A program made the translations under genes and the position numbers. A stretch of DNA of 64,000 nt from Melieria omissa (taxonomy: Eukaryota; Arthropoda; Insecta; Diptera; Ulidiidae), in the NCBI GenBank assembly GCA_963971225.1, contig OZ020269.1:1922001-1986000 (forward strand), given 5' to 3'. Under the pieces are notes generated by a model, which had not been told where the DNA came from, did not search any database, and saw only the letters and a program-made list of their open reading frames with translations. Shown piece by piece: positions 31,681-42,588 of the stretch; within the stretch, counting starts at the first letter, position 1; the number at the start of each line of letters is the position of its first letter.

Positions 31681-32069
31681 CACTAGAATGCCCGAAGTAG
31701 TCATAGTGATTACATTGAGGTCTTTTATTGCAAATAACTTGTATTGCATCGCTTTCTAAAGAATACGTGACTTTTACTATAGCTAAATGGAATAAAGAAA
31801 TTAAAAGTATTGTAAAAAAATTGTTCACCCCAATTTTGCAACATTTACCTTAAATGCCCAAGAGGAGTAATTTTTACATTAAATGAATTTTCTTTGTAAA
31901 CCATATAAAAATAAAAACGAAATACTTTTTTTATTTTAATGTCGTGTGCATTTATACATATTTGCTACTTAAAAACCAATAAATATAAGAAAAGTCAATA
32001 AACAGTACTGTGGTCAAAATGACTACATATGGGCATTTTAGGTGGGTCAGATTGTCGGACATTCTAGTG
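31681..32069. mobile_element. TTAA-flanked MITE, family D copy 1
   Basis: Ends CACTAGAATGCCCGA and, reverse complemented, CACTAGAATGTCCGA (15 bp, one mismatch). TTAA lies at 31677-31680 and 32070-32073. It is inserted in the degenerate GACGGGGTCAACGACGGGTTA repeat, which elsewhere lacks it. The non-coding 389-bp body contains GGTCAAAATGACTAC. Confidence 0.8.
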
Positions 32070-32073
32070 TTAA

Positions 32074-34050
32074 GGGTTCGTATGAAGAAACTGTAAAAAA
32101 TATGAATTAATTTACCTATTGTCTTCAAACTTGGTGAAAGTACTCTTGGTGAGAAATAATTTGACACGTGTCAAAGTGCTTCGACTCCATACAAAATTGC
32201 GGCAAAAATAGAAGGAGTACGTGAAATTCGCTGAAACTTTGCAGTCTAAGTAATTTTGGGCTGCTGACTTCAAAATTTGAGTTTGTTTCCAAAAAATATA
32301 TATAGTTTAAAAAAAATCTAATATATATGGTTATATATTATTTTATCATCACCGAGCCCAAACCGCTGAAGCTATAATGATGAAATTTGGTCAAAAGTTG
32401 TATTTTAGAAAGTCAACCCTTAAAAAAGAAGCAATTTCAAAAACGTCGACCTTTAAAGGGCGGAAAGGGGGTGGTGAAGCTTATATGGACGGACATTGTT
32501 TTTTGGTCGGATTGTTTAAAAATTGTGTATATGTATACTAAAAAAGCAATAACAAAATACGTATTTCAGCGTTTTTCTAAATTCGACATTTAAAGGGTGG
32601 AAAGAGTGCTGTAAAGTTGCTTAAAGGATATATTTTTTGTTTATTTGATATCCGTAGAACTTAACATGGAGATGAGACAAATGAATATGCAATGCAGCTA
32701 AATTTATAACGGTGAGACTATTATAAAAATTATACTTCAAAACTAGGCCTTCTTTAAAATGAGACATTCCTCTTTTTTTTAGAATATCTTAGCGTTGAAT
32801 CACATTTTAGCAATCAAATTCCATAATAATGAGAAAATAACGGATAATATGGATCATAATGGGTTAAATAAGCGTGCCAAACCTATTTTTATAAAAAACA
32901 TTCATAGTTTATGGCTTTTACTTGTTTACACATTTTGGTCGCAATTTTAACTCAAGCGATTTCTGTAAAAAAATAAACATTAACAGTTTCGAAAAAATTG
33001 AATATTTTCCAAAGGCGCAAAAAGACGCAAAATTTTTTTTGCGGACTTAAGAGAAGAAAGTCCATCTAAAAAAGTTCATAAAACGGATTTACGCCAGTTA
33101 ACGCCATTCGATTTAAATTGCCTTTCTAAATTTGGTTATTTTAAATTTTCATTGGTTAAAAAACATTCACTTTTGAAAATTCGTACAAAAAAACTTTTTT
33201 ATGCTAAACAAAAAAAAAACTGATCAGTAGTCTCGCTCCTATCAATGTAGTTTTAATATTAACAGAAATTGGTGGCCTATCTACAACAACACATTTTCTA
33301 CAATTTTTTTTATACAAGCACCTAAATTTCATTTTTCCCCTTCATAAATTTTTCTAAAAATATATCCGACTTTGACAAGCTATATCTCCTAATCTTGACA
33401 ATTTTTCGAGAAAGTATTTTGGATACAGCTTAATTAAAGAATTACCTTTAACATGATACTACTTTTGGCAAAATCCGCGATAATTTTTTTTTCTTATTTT
33501 TTCCACTCTCGAAGCACTGTGCGTGTTTTTTATTTTTTCGGAAATAAAAATCTGACGGGGTCATCGCTGGGTTAACAGTTTGTGCAGGAAAACATGATTT
33601 AATAAGACTATAGACTTCAAATCTGGTGAACCGCATAAACAAAAAGTTAAGTTCTTGATACTTCACGCACTACATACTTTAGCAACGCATTCTAGTCGGC
33701 TTATGTGTCTCCTGGTCTCCTGTAATTTTACAAAGTTTTGTAATTGTAGTCAATAAGTACTTCAATTTGGTAGGACACTTTGTAAGCAGAGCGAAGGTGT
33801 GCGTTGGAGGAATAAATGACACAAGCATATAAACTTTTCAAAAATGAAAATTAGATTTTAATGCCAAACTCTACAGCCGCAGATGACACATATATCTCTT
33901 ACGCAGATAGAAACAATTGCATTAAAAAATGCAAGTAGCTTCAGTAGCGATTTTTTAATTGATACTGCAAGTGACAGAAATTAGTAAAGCTGTTTTATTC
34001 GCATTTTCATCATTTTTTTATGTAATGCAATAAACTCTACCTGCACGACT
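32074..34050. other. AT-rich DNA with degenerate repeat fragments
   Basis: Fragments of the repeats described at 5967-7215 and 20727-21690 occur near 32090-32170, 32340-32400 and 33510-33640. No domain-bearing ORF or RNA gene was recognised. Confidence 0.5.
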
Positions 34051-34381
34051 TGCACTGGTGGAAATTCCCGTAAACTCACTTTGAGCTGAGGCATGAAAAG
34101 TCTTGTAGGAGTAGAGCAGATTATTTAAAACCAAATAAAGATTGTAGTTTACCTTCCATAGTTTGCTGAAAGAAATGACAGGTGCATGCACTCTTTTATA
34201 GCTTGCGTGATCGTTCAAAACATTCAAAACGACTAGTGTTTTCTCAGAGTTGAAATGTGGCAGTTCACATAAACTCAGCGATTTAATTTAATTTGAGGTA
34301 AGTTATGTTTTTATAAGCTGATTAACCCATTAAGCCCTGAGCGTTGCGTTTGCGCAACGTTTGGGAATTTCGCTATATTAA

Positions 34382-36362
34382 CCCTCTAACCGGAATGACC
34401 GTCTGCAGACGGTTTCTTCCCCGATTTTTAAAATTAATTTGAGTTGTTGGCTTTAAGTAAAAAAATTATTAGCTGATGAGAAATTTAATGTGTTTTTATT
34501 ATAAAATAACGTTTCAACCAACATATTAAATTCCGGTTATTCCGGTTAGTGGGAACTTTTTTTGGGTGTGCATATGCCATTGTGCACTGCTGCGTAAGCG
34601 ATGTAATGGATTTAAATTGTATACGTTTATTGCGTTTGTTTAATAGTGAATCAAATAGATAATAGGGCGAATGGGATATCCCTCCTCTTTCACCCCTCCC
34701 AATGAAAAATAAGGTACTGATTTTTTGTTAAAGAGTGTTTTAGTTAAAATTTGGCAGTATTATGACCAGTTTAGGGAGTAATTATGGGGTTCTGTTCTAC
34801 ATGTCGCTTTATCGTTATCCGCGGCTACAAAGCTATTGGAGTAAGGATACTTTTCAACCAATAACAGCACAATGAGCAGTAAACAATTTAAAAAAATTAA
34901 ACAATTTATAAGTTTTGCGAATGAGGAAAATCAAGTACGGAAAGGGCAAACTGGTTATGATCTCCTGTTTAGAATCAGATTCATTTCGGACAAACTTAAC
35001 CAAAGACTTGATTCCATTCCAAAAACTTCTCGTTTATGCGTGGATGGGCAGATGTGCGCAACGAAGATGAGTCATCACCTGCGTCAATATATGCCAAACA
35101 AACCGCACGAGTGGGGAACTAAATTCTTCGTGCTTTGCGACTCATTGGGGTTTTCATATCGGTTTGAGATTTATAATGGGGCTGGTAATAATGTGGTGCT
35201 TCCTGGCTCACCCGACCTAGGACCTACAGCTAACGTAGTCGTGCGGCTTTCACAAACATTTCCCGACAATATAAATCACATAATTTATTACGATAATCTA
35301 TACACATCGATTCCTCTGTTGGTATATCTCCGTGCGCGCGGTAATTCGATCAAATAGAATACCTCAATGCAAGTTTCCTTCGGATAAGCAATTTACCAGG
35401 GCTGATCGTGGGTATTACGGGGAATAAACTGTCTCAGCATACGGTGTCGAAGTTTCAATCGTTTTGTGGAAGGACACCAGTTCGTTCGCTTTGCTTCTAC
35501 TTATGTTGGTATTCAGCAATTTGCACAAGCAGCAACATCCTCATAAGCCGGTACAAAACCCCGGTATGACCGAAGGAAGAAGGAATATGAAGATGTCCAA
35601 TGCCCACACATAATTAAGGAATACAACGCCCATATGGAAGGTGTGGATTTGATGGACGGTTTGATAGGCAGATATCATATCCGGTTGAAGACACGTAACT
35701 GTGCGCTGCGGATCTTCTATCATTTGTTAGATATGATTATGACAAATACCTTCATATTATATTGACGTCCTAGTGAAGGTGAAAAAGAAACATTCAAGTT
35801 ACCAGATTTCCCTGAAGATGTAGCTGCAAGCCCTTGCAGGCCATCTACATTATCTGCAGAACATACTTTATCTGAAGTCGGAACAAAAGCTAAGATACCG
35901 TGCGACGACGAGCGATACGATGGCATTACATTATCCAGGAATGACAGATTCAAAGCGTAAAAGGCGCTGCAAATTGTGTACTGCTTGAAGTGTAAGCTGA
36001 ATTTATGCCTCACAGCAGGAACAAATTGCTGTTTTGATTTTCATAATGACAAATGATAAGTCACATACACACATGTATGTACAAGTATATAAATATGTAA
36101 TTTTGTAACTGCAAAATAGTTCATTTATTCCATTTGAACAATTTTTTTTACCATTGGATTACATTTGTTACAAGAAGAGAATAAACTAAATTTCGTTTGC
36201 TACTCAGTATATGAGCAATAGTATGACTTTTTTTCATCTGGTGGTGAAACCGTTAACGGTATTGTAAAAATAAGTTCAGATTCGTGTTTCTTGGTCAAAT
36301 TAACCCAATTTGACATTTTAATTTATTCTATACCCCGTTTTTCTGTTTGGCGGGTTAGAGGG
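34382..36362 (+). mobile_element. Second piggyBac element, near complete, decayed
   Basis: Ends CCCTCTAACC and GGTTAGAGGG, flanked by TTAA at 34378-34381 and 36363-36366. The length is 1981 bp. It carries a broken piggyBac transposase. It interrupts the CCCATTAA element only 56 bp from that element's end. Confidence 0.9.
34770..36055 (+). pseudogene. piggyBac transposase, frameshifted
   Basis: Matches run through three frames. N-terminal side: GVLFYMSLYRYP and SYWSKDTFQPI before 34870. The open frame at 34872-35357 has KQFKKIKQFISF, the first catalytic Asp in LCVDGQM (the family usually has DEQM, so E is G here), PNKPHEWGTKFFVL, and the second Asp in YYDNLYTS. Downstream, after frame changes near 35357 and 35440-35580, come the third Asp region GVDLMDGLIGRYHIRLK (near 35640) and a Cys-rich C-terminal finger near 35950-36050. 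All three catalytic Asp codons survive, but the frame does not. Confidence 0.85.
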
Positions 36363-36546
36363 TTAAGTAATACATAAAGACATAAGACTTGAAAATGGGT
36401 AGAATTGGATTAGAACATGATTAGAATTGATCGTTTTAGATTCTGCCATACTCAAATTTCAAAATTTTTTAAATATTCATACATTTTTTTCGATCCAAAG
36501 TCAAAGGTTTTTTGGGGAATTTTTGAAATTAAATTAAAAATACTTA

Positions 36547-37048
36547 AGCTAAGGTCCCACGATTGCCGCAAATGCGCCGATCATAGCCCGATCTGGTCGG
36601 GCATTGACTACGCAGAAATTGTTAATTGAGCAAAACATTTTTTATTTGTATCACACGATTGCCTCAATTTCGACAAACTTTGTCGGCTCAACCTAGCAAA
36701 CAGAAATATCGCACCGAACGATTTCATAGGTAGGTCACACGATTGCCCGAATCGAAAAACAAATTGAAATAAATTCTCAAAAAATTTCAAAGCACCGACA
36801 AAATTTGTCGGCCCCTATGGTTGGCGCTCGAGTTGCCGACAAAATTCGGCTCAATTTTTAATTTTTTTGTCTGGCTTCAACTGTTCACACGATTGACGCT
36901 ACAGTACCGATTTCGTTCGGCGCAAGAGAAGACAGATAGAATATTTTTGACATTTGCGCCGAAACCGAATCGAGTTTACACGATTGGCATTTGAGTTTTT
37001 TAAAAATGCGTAAAATTTCTACGCATTGCGGAATCGTGGGACCTTACT
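36547..37048. mobile_element. Harbinger-like MITE, 3-bp TTA duplication
   Basis: The ends share the inverted repeat TAAGGTCCCACGATT. TTA duplications lie at 36544-36546 and 37049-37051. The sister MITE at 22473 shows the empty site (AAATACTTATTCTTC on its minus strand). The motif CACGATTG recurs near 36558, 36654, 36738, 36885 and 36979. The 3-bp TWA-type duplication suggests PIF/Harbinger. There is no ORF. Confidence 0.75.
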
Positions 37049-37266
37049 TTATTCTTCAAACCTGTCAAAATCCCTTAGTGGGCTGCATTTTGCAATGCTA
37101 AACTAAGAGGTGAACCAGAAAAAATTTATCATAGAATTTTTAAGAATACATTAAAAGTATACGTTAAGAATACGTTAAAAGTAATAGTCTGATTTTACTA
37201 AAATAAACTGCAGTTTATTATACATTTCTGAAACTCGAATTTACAAAAAAATTTCATGAAATATAA

Positions 37267-38260
37267 TTAGTGGTTGCAAAATTTTTTTATATTTTTCTTA
37301 ACGGTCTTAGTTAGAGACTGGACAGTACTTTCGGTGACTATTGCATAGGCTTGCTTCCATCGATTTCGGAACTGTACATCATTTTTGCAAACTTTCTTTA
37401 TTTTTCTTAGAGTTTGCTTCATTACGGCCCAATATCTTTCAATAGGCCGAAGTTCCAGGCAGTTGAGACGATTTGCCTCTTTTGGGACCACCGTGACACA
37501 ATTTCCTTCATACCAGTCCATAGTTGACCTGGAGTAGTGGCTTGTCGCTTGGTCTGGCAAAAACAAAACTGTTCCTTTGTGCTATTCAATAAATGGTAGA
37601 AGGCGGTTTTGCACACATTCTTTTATATAAATTCGAGAGTTTATTGTTCCTGTCGTAATGAACGTCTTGTTCCGTAGACCACAGGTGCAAATAGCTTGCC
37701 AATCCATGAAGCGTTTTGGAAATTTGGTGTATTTCACTTCGGAGTACTTTCTTTGTGTTCCATTCTTATTGTTTTGAGTGAAATAGGCATTCCCAGGCAA
37801 CTGCTTGAAATCCACTTAAGAGTAGGTTTCATCATCGAGAATCACGCAATCGAACTTGGTTACGTAATCGTCATACAGTTTTCGAGCCCGCGTCTTCCCT
37901 ATTTTTTCTTTTGCTTCCGACCGGTCAGGCACTTTCTGCTGTTCGTAGGTCCTTAACCCTCGACTTCGCTTATATAGCATCTCAGTTGATTGCGATGTGC
38001 CTGATGCAGCTGCAATATCTCAAGTCGCCCTCGTGGGTTTATTCCGATATGTGCTAACAAGCCTCTTCAGCACTTCTAGGTTATTGGACCCTTTTTTCTG
38101 CCTGATTCTTCGGCTCTGTAGATGGAGTTTCCCACGTTGCCCCCGGGCAAGATTTAAGTTTCTAGGGAAACACTTTTTCACTTGTATGACCGATTGCTCG
38201 ACAGTTAGCTCGGGCGAATCTTCTTGGATACCTAAATTCTACCAGGTGGATTTAGTCATA
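37267..38260 (-). pseudogene. IS630/Tc1/mariner-superfamily transposase, decayed
   Basis: On minus, pieces in order are a helix-turn-helix-like N-terminus near 38200-37990, KVPDRSEAKEKIGKTRARKL, the first catalytic Asp region ILDDETYS, a stop, then DFKQLPGNAYFT and EVKYTKFPKRFMDWQAIC, LRNKTFITTGTINSRIYI, the second Asp region MFLPDQATSHYS, and ELRPIERYWAVMKQTL with the third acidic residue. Several stops and frame changes occur (about 37810, 37590, 37450). The terminal repeats of the element were not found. Confidence 0.75.
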
Positions 38261-38291
38261 CAACTAACCAGGTTTAGTTTTCGGTGAGCAT

Positions 38292-38573
38292 GTGGTACCA
38301 AAACGGCGTCTATGCGCTAATTGTGACTTGCAGGGGGACTGTGAGTCAGCCACCTCAACCAACCAACCAGAAAATAGCCTGAATGATTCGGACGAGGAGG
38401 ACGAAGCAATTAGAAACTTGAAATACGCGGATGTCGTAGAAATGGCTGAGCTACCTTCCGATGAAGTTGACCAAATTAGTGACATGGAAGACGTTGACGA
38501 AAACATTCAGCTGCTATCAGATCAAGCGGAAGCCATTCCTAAAGATGTTATTAATATGCGCAATAAAAACTAA
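38292..38573 (+). CDS. Acidic ORF, possible piggyBac transposase N-terminus
   Basis: A 93-codon frame is rich in D, E and S (NDSDEEDEA, AELPSDEVDQISDMEDVDEN). It ends just before the terminal part of the CCCATTAA piggyBac. An acidic N-terminus is typical of piggyBac transposases, and its position within a piggyBac fits. The rest of the enzyme is absent. The alternative is a chance low-complexity frame. Confidence 0.35.
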   Translation: MVPKRRLCANCDLQGDCESATSTNQPENSLNDSDEEDEAIRNLKYADVVEMAELPSDEVDQISDMEDVDENIQLLSDQAEAIPKDVINMRNKN

Positions 38574-38825
38574 AAGTTTACTGAAATTTTATGTTTTGTA
38601 TATGACTAAGGCCCAATGTTGCGTTTGCGCAACGTGCCCTCCTGGTTCAAGGGGTGGGATAAGAATTTGTTGCTTGATTTTTTTTCTTGATTAGGTCAAT
38701 TAATAAGATTGTCTAAAATTGTATGGAAATCGCACAAGCCTTTCTGGGGTCAGGTTTTAATGGGTTAAATTGATTTTTGTACTATTAAAAAAGTAACATT
38801 TTTATTTTCTTCAGACTCGTGAAAA

Positions 38826-39720
38826 TGCCAAGAGGAAAGTAATTACCACCTGCAGAAAAGCGAAAAATTAATGCTTTCAATCAATAAGAGTTTTCGACAC
38901 GAGAAATAGCGGATAAAATAGGCAGGTCTGAGACACTCGTGTCATTATTTAAAATTACGCGGACCTTATGGGAAAAACGTAAGATATGACCAAAACACGA
39001 AAATTATTGTACGGCCAAAACGTGTGATAATGGCATTGGGAATAAAAGGAAACTTTACTCGACGGAGTTTGTTTGCAGAATCGATCTGTTTAAAAAGCCC
39101 CAACATGTTCGAAAATTTTCACAAAATTGAAACAGCGGTGTTTACACTAAACGCCTAAAAAAACCCTTTTGACTGATGGTCTTAAACACAAAAGAATGAA
39201 AATCGCGGAGAAGCTATTTAGAGAACAGTTGTAAACAGTTTCGTTTAGTAATTAAAAAGGGTTATTTTAGGTATTACTGACGACTTTTAATACTTTTAGA
39301 ACGATAAGTTGATTGAAAAGGAAGTCTGTATGAGCCGGACATAATGAGGTGGTGATATAATGGTTTGGGCCTGTGTTGCCATGCATGGTATGACTTAACT
39401 TGCGTGGGTTTCTGAAAAAAAATGAATTATACATTTACTGCAAACTTTTAAGCGCAATTATCAGAAGAATCTTATGGGCCTGAATTTATTTTTCAGCAGG
39501 AAATTACTGTAATTCACAGTTCTAGAAAAACACGGAACTTTTTCAAGTTGTTGATTGGCCAGTTCGAATTCCTGACTTAAATCACTTCGAGCACCTTTGG
39601 GTTCTTGCTCGAGGTGTTTACGCAAAAGAACGACAGTTTTATTCAAAGTTTGACTTTAAAAAAGCAATTAAATCGGTTGGAGCTTGCATACCGGCACAAA
39701 CTCTTCAGAATCTTATTTAA
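38826..39720 (+). pseudogene. Tc1-like transposase, heavily decayed
   Basis: It starts with MPRGK-stop-LPPAEKRKINAF and FSTREIADKIGRSETLVS, the N-terminal helix-turn-helix typical of Tc1-like enzymes. Later fragments are GGDIMVWACVAMHG (near 39345), FIFQQ with ITVIHSSRKTRNFF (near 39490), and NHFEHLWVLARGVYAKERQF (near 39580), which carries the final acidic position. Many stops and shifts are present. It belongs to the split element 34053-40014. Confidence 0.75.
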
Positions 39721-40037
39721 CTTGTGCTAAAATATTTTAAGCCGTAATGGGAAATGGACACATTTTTTAAAAGCCATTTATAGTACCTTGAGCTATGAAA
39801 ATATTTTTACTTTACGCAATTTCATATTTCTTATGTACTGAGTTTATGTGAATTGCCACCTCAAATTGTACAATTTCTTCTTTTAGTTCTTATATACTAT
39901 ATTTTACAATAAATATTTCAGTAGAACTATTTTAACTGAATTAATTTTTTAAACAAAATGTAAATGTACTAAATGTAGCAGATTTAGGTGAGTTTATGGA
40001 AATTGCCACCAGTGTAGTTCTACCGAACAGCGAACTA

Positions 40038-40920
40038 CATTGTGACCGAAAAGTTTCCGGAAATTCTCATTTAAAATTCGCGCGCTGTATATTTTTCGAT
40101 ATTTTATTTTGTCTGACAGTTTGTTTACGGCAGCTGTTGAAACCAGTTCACCTCAGTAGTGCGTTGCGATTTTGTTGACAATTTTCTTCAAAATGAGTAC
40201 CGTGAACAGGTCTCTTTGGACGTGCTTGATCGTGCCAATTCCGATCCAACTTTCATGGAACGCATCATAACTGGTGACGAGACATGGGTCTACGAGTACG
40301 ACATGCAAACAAGCCAACAATCATCGGAATGGAGAGGAAAAGACGAGCCGAAACCGAAAAAACCACGCCAAAGTCGCTCGAAAATCAAGGTAATGCTGAT
40401 TGTTTTCTTCGATATTCGTGGTGTGGTGCATCATGAATTCATCCCTGAAGGACAAACAGTCGGTAAAGACTATTATTTGAGCATTTTGCGTGAAAATATC
40501 CGCCGTAAACGGCCTCAATTGTGGAAGGATGATTTATTAATTTTTCATGACGATAATGCTCCCTCGCACCGAGCCAACATTATCAACGATTTTAAGGCCA
40601 AACATTCAATAAATACCATCGAACAGCCACCGTATTCACCTGATCTTGCACCGTGTGACTTTTTCCTGTTTCCCAAACTCAAATTACCACTCAGAGGAAC
40701 GTGTTTTGAATCCATAGAAGACGTAAAACAGAATTCGCAGAGGGAACTCAAAGCTATACCGGAAAGCGCCTATAAAAAATGTTTTGATGATTGGAAGAAA
40801 CGTTGGCATATGTGTATCGCTTCTAATGGAGCATACTTTGAAGGAGATAAAATAAATATTGATGAAGATTAAGAATTTTGCGTTTTATTTAAAATTTCCG
40901 GAAACTTTTCGGTCACAAGG
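40038..40920 (+). mobile_element. mariner-2, internally deleted
   Basis: Terminal repeats TTGTGACCGAAAAGTTTCCG near 40040 and their inverse ending near 40918, with TA at 40036-40037 and 40921-40922. The length of 883 bp is about 400 bp short of a full mariner. The deletion joins the 5' UTR to the middle of the transposase near 40190. It lies 23 bp from the end of the Tc1-like element. Confidence 0.88.
40159..40872 (+). pseudogene. mariner-2 transposase, N-terminally truncated
   Basis: The open frame of 237 codons covers the whole catalytic part: GDETWVYEYD, FHDDNAPSHRA and YSPDLAPCDFFLFPKLK, with all three Asp of DD34D and a complete C-terminus (ASNGAYFEGD). The DNA-binding N-terminal half and linker are missing. 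The first codons (to about residue 12) come from fused upstream sequence. The motif set points to the irritans/vertumnana-type branch, different from mariner-1. It is unlikely to recognise its own ends. Confidence 0.85.
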
Positions 40921-41002
40921 TATAATTGAAAGTGTTTTTCCGTTTGAAATAGTAACTAATATCGATCTAAATGAATTATACTGATCTGATGAATTATATA
41001 TA

Positions 41003-41203
41003 TCAGGTGTACAACTTTGCTTCCGCCGTTTTTTTTCCAAAATTAAAAGCTTTATTGCGAAAAAGTGCTTACAGATGTATTATTCAAAGTATTGTCCGTC
41101 GCTAGCGACAACTTTCTCCCATCTTTCCGGCAATTTTCGGATCCCGGCTCGAAAAAAGGAGTCCTCTTTTGACGCTATCCATGAAGCAATCCATTTTTCC
41201 AAT
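41003..41203 (-). mobile_element. Truncated copy of mariner-1
   Basis: It begins with the same 30-bp TIR after TA and follows 28458-28658 with about four differences in 201 bp. It then stops abruptly at CCATTTTTCCAAT. The other end is missing. Confidence 0.92.
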
Positions 41204-41506
41204 CCATTGCTCATAACTCAGCAAAAAAACATCATACGGAAAAAAATTGGGTGTACACACCCACGTCTACTAGAAGTATAACTGACCAGAATATAAACAA
41301 ATTTTACGACCTCACTTTTTTTGGTTGTCCCATTGCGTTCACATTTGGTACAAGTAATTCAGAGTCTAATGTTTACCAAAATGACAGCACCTCGCGTGTC
41401 GTAGGCATAGGTTGGCTCTGATTGGCTGAAAATATTTTTAGCAAACATTTTTCAAAAAGTGTAAGCAAATCCTGAAAAAAAGTTGCCAGATTTTATATTT
41501 ATACCC

Positions 41507-41812
41507 CTAAATAATAAATCCGAATACTTTTCTGGATTTGAGCTCCTTCAAACTCTTATTGAAGTCTTCCGTTCGGAAGTGAGATGAGCAACTGAAGTGA
41601 GATGAGCAAATACGGGCGTTTTTTAAATTAAAATTATTTTCGCCGCTACATAAGTCCAACCACTTGGTGTGTATCTTGTAACGTCGAAAGCGCGCTGTAG
41701 TTCTTGTATTCTTGCCACCGAGCACTTCATTTTTGGTTTCAAAATATTTTGAAAGTGTATGGAAAAAAGCAAGCATTTTGTTTTCTAGGGATTTTAAATG
41801 TATAGTTGTCAA
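41507..41812 (-). pseudogene. THAP-type zinc finger fragment
   Basis: The minus frame contains NTRTTARFRRYKIHTKWL and NARICSSHF followed by RTEDF. This is the W and C-x2-H half of a THAP C2CH domain. The upstream C-x-C half is not convincing (VLGGKN where a Cys is expected). An 18-bp tandem duplication (GAAGTGAGATGAGCAACT) inserts six residues after CSSHF in frame. No downstream P-element-like transposase was recognised. Confidence 0.55.
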
Positions 41813-41966
41813 TAAGTAGCCTCGATTGTGACCCCGCCTACGCCATCAACATGGCGAACATCAGGTATGCGCAACCTGTAGTCTATTAACCTTAAATGTT
41901 TACCATTTATTTTATAATATAATAAAGCCAAGTTTCATTACTGTCCTATAGTTGCTATCTGCCTTA

Positions 41967-42574
41967 GGTAGGTAGATGTGGCGGCCCTTACGAGAGCACA
42001 CGTGGGCCAAAATAGGCCCATTGTGATGCCACTGGATCGTTATCCCCTTCAACTTAGTAGGTCTCAAACCAACCTGAACAGTTAATGAAGCGTATTAGGC
42101 CTTTGGTGTCGACATTTGATATATCGGCTAGGTTGGCGGTGTAGTAAAAACCTAAGTGTTTTTTGCGAGTCCTGCAAAGAGCAGGACAGGTGCAGAGGAA
42201 GTGTAGAATGGTTTCTTCCTCTTCTACGTCTCTGCAGCTACGGCAGAAATCGTTAGCTAGATGGCCCAGCCCTAGCCTTCTTGCGTGGCCACCGAGGATG
42301 CAGTGCCCAGTGATTACCCCGACAACAGCCCTGAGCGCGCCCCTTTTGAGGCTTAGCAGACTTCTGGTGCGCATCCAGTCCAACTTTGGCCAGATTTGTT
42401 GCGCTGTCTTGCCTGTCTCCGAGGCCGCCCAGGCGATGTTGGCGGCTTTAGTCACGGCCTCCTCTAGCATCAGCTTGCAAGTGCTTAGCGGGACACCCAA
42501 GCCAGCAAATTCTGCGGATAGCCCTTTGGTTGTGCCTAGTCTGGCCAGTTCGTCCGCCCTACAGTTCCCCGGGA
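41967..42574 (-). mobile_element. 5'-truncated LINE with 14-bp target duplication
   Basis: The direct repeat TGCTATCTGCCTTA flanks the insert at 41953-41966 and 42575-42588. The minus frame (42054-42574) starts in RNase H (IPGNCRADELARLG). The C-terminal region follows: RAVVGVITGHCILGGHARRLGLG, then the zinc-ribbon-like CRSCRDVEEEETILHFLCTCPAL. About 90 bp of 3' UTR follow the stop. RT and endonuclease are absent. Jockey/R1/Loa-type LINE by its tail; clade uncertain. Confidence 0.82.
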
Positions 42575-42588
42575 TGCTATCTGCCTTA

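Larger units (their letters stand above)
34326..38764. mobile_element. piggyBac element (CCCATTAA family), long copy with inserts
   Basis: It starts CCCATTAAGCCCTGAGC and ends with the reverse complement of CCCATTAAAACCTGACC. TTAA lies at 34322-34325 and 38765-38768. The terminal 50-400 bp match the 497-bp MITEs at 22473 and 48101 in inverted order. The interior holds another piggyBac (34382-36362), a Harbinger-like MITE (36547-37048), and a mariner-superfamily remnant (37115-38260). It sits inside the Tc1-like element. Confidence 0.85.
34053..40014 (+). mobile_element. Tc1-like element split by nested piggyBac elements
   Basis: Outer inverted repeats are CACTGGTGGAAATTCCCGTA at 34053 and the reverse complement of CACTGGTGGCAATTTCCATA ending at 40014. 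Inner repeats of the same type (TGGCAGTTCACATAAACTCA near 34258-34277, and its inverse at 39839-39860) give the IR/DR layout of many Tc1-like elements. TA follows at 40015-40016; the left equivalent is TG. The decayed transposase is at 38826-39720. Without the 4.4-kb nested insertion it would be about 1.5 kb. Confidence 0.78.

Noticed and set aside
38264..38506. 80-codon Ser-rich minus ORF
   Set aside because: It is antisense to the acidic plus frame at 38292-38573; serine-rich translation is the expected shadow.
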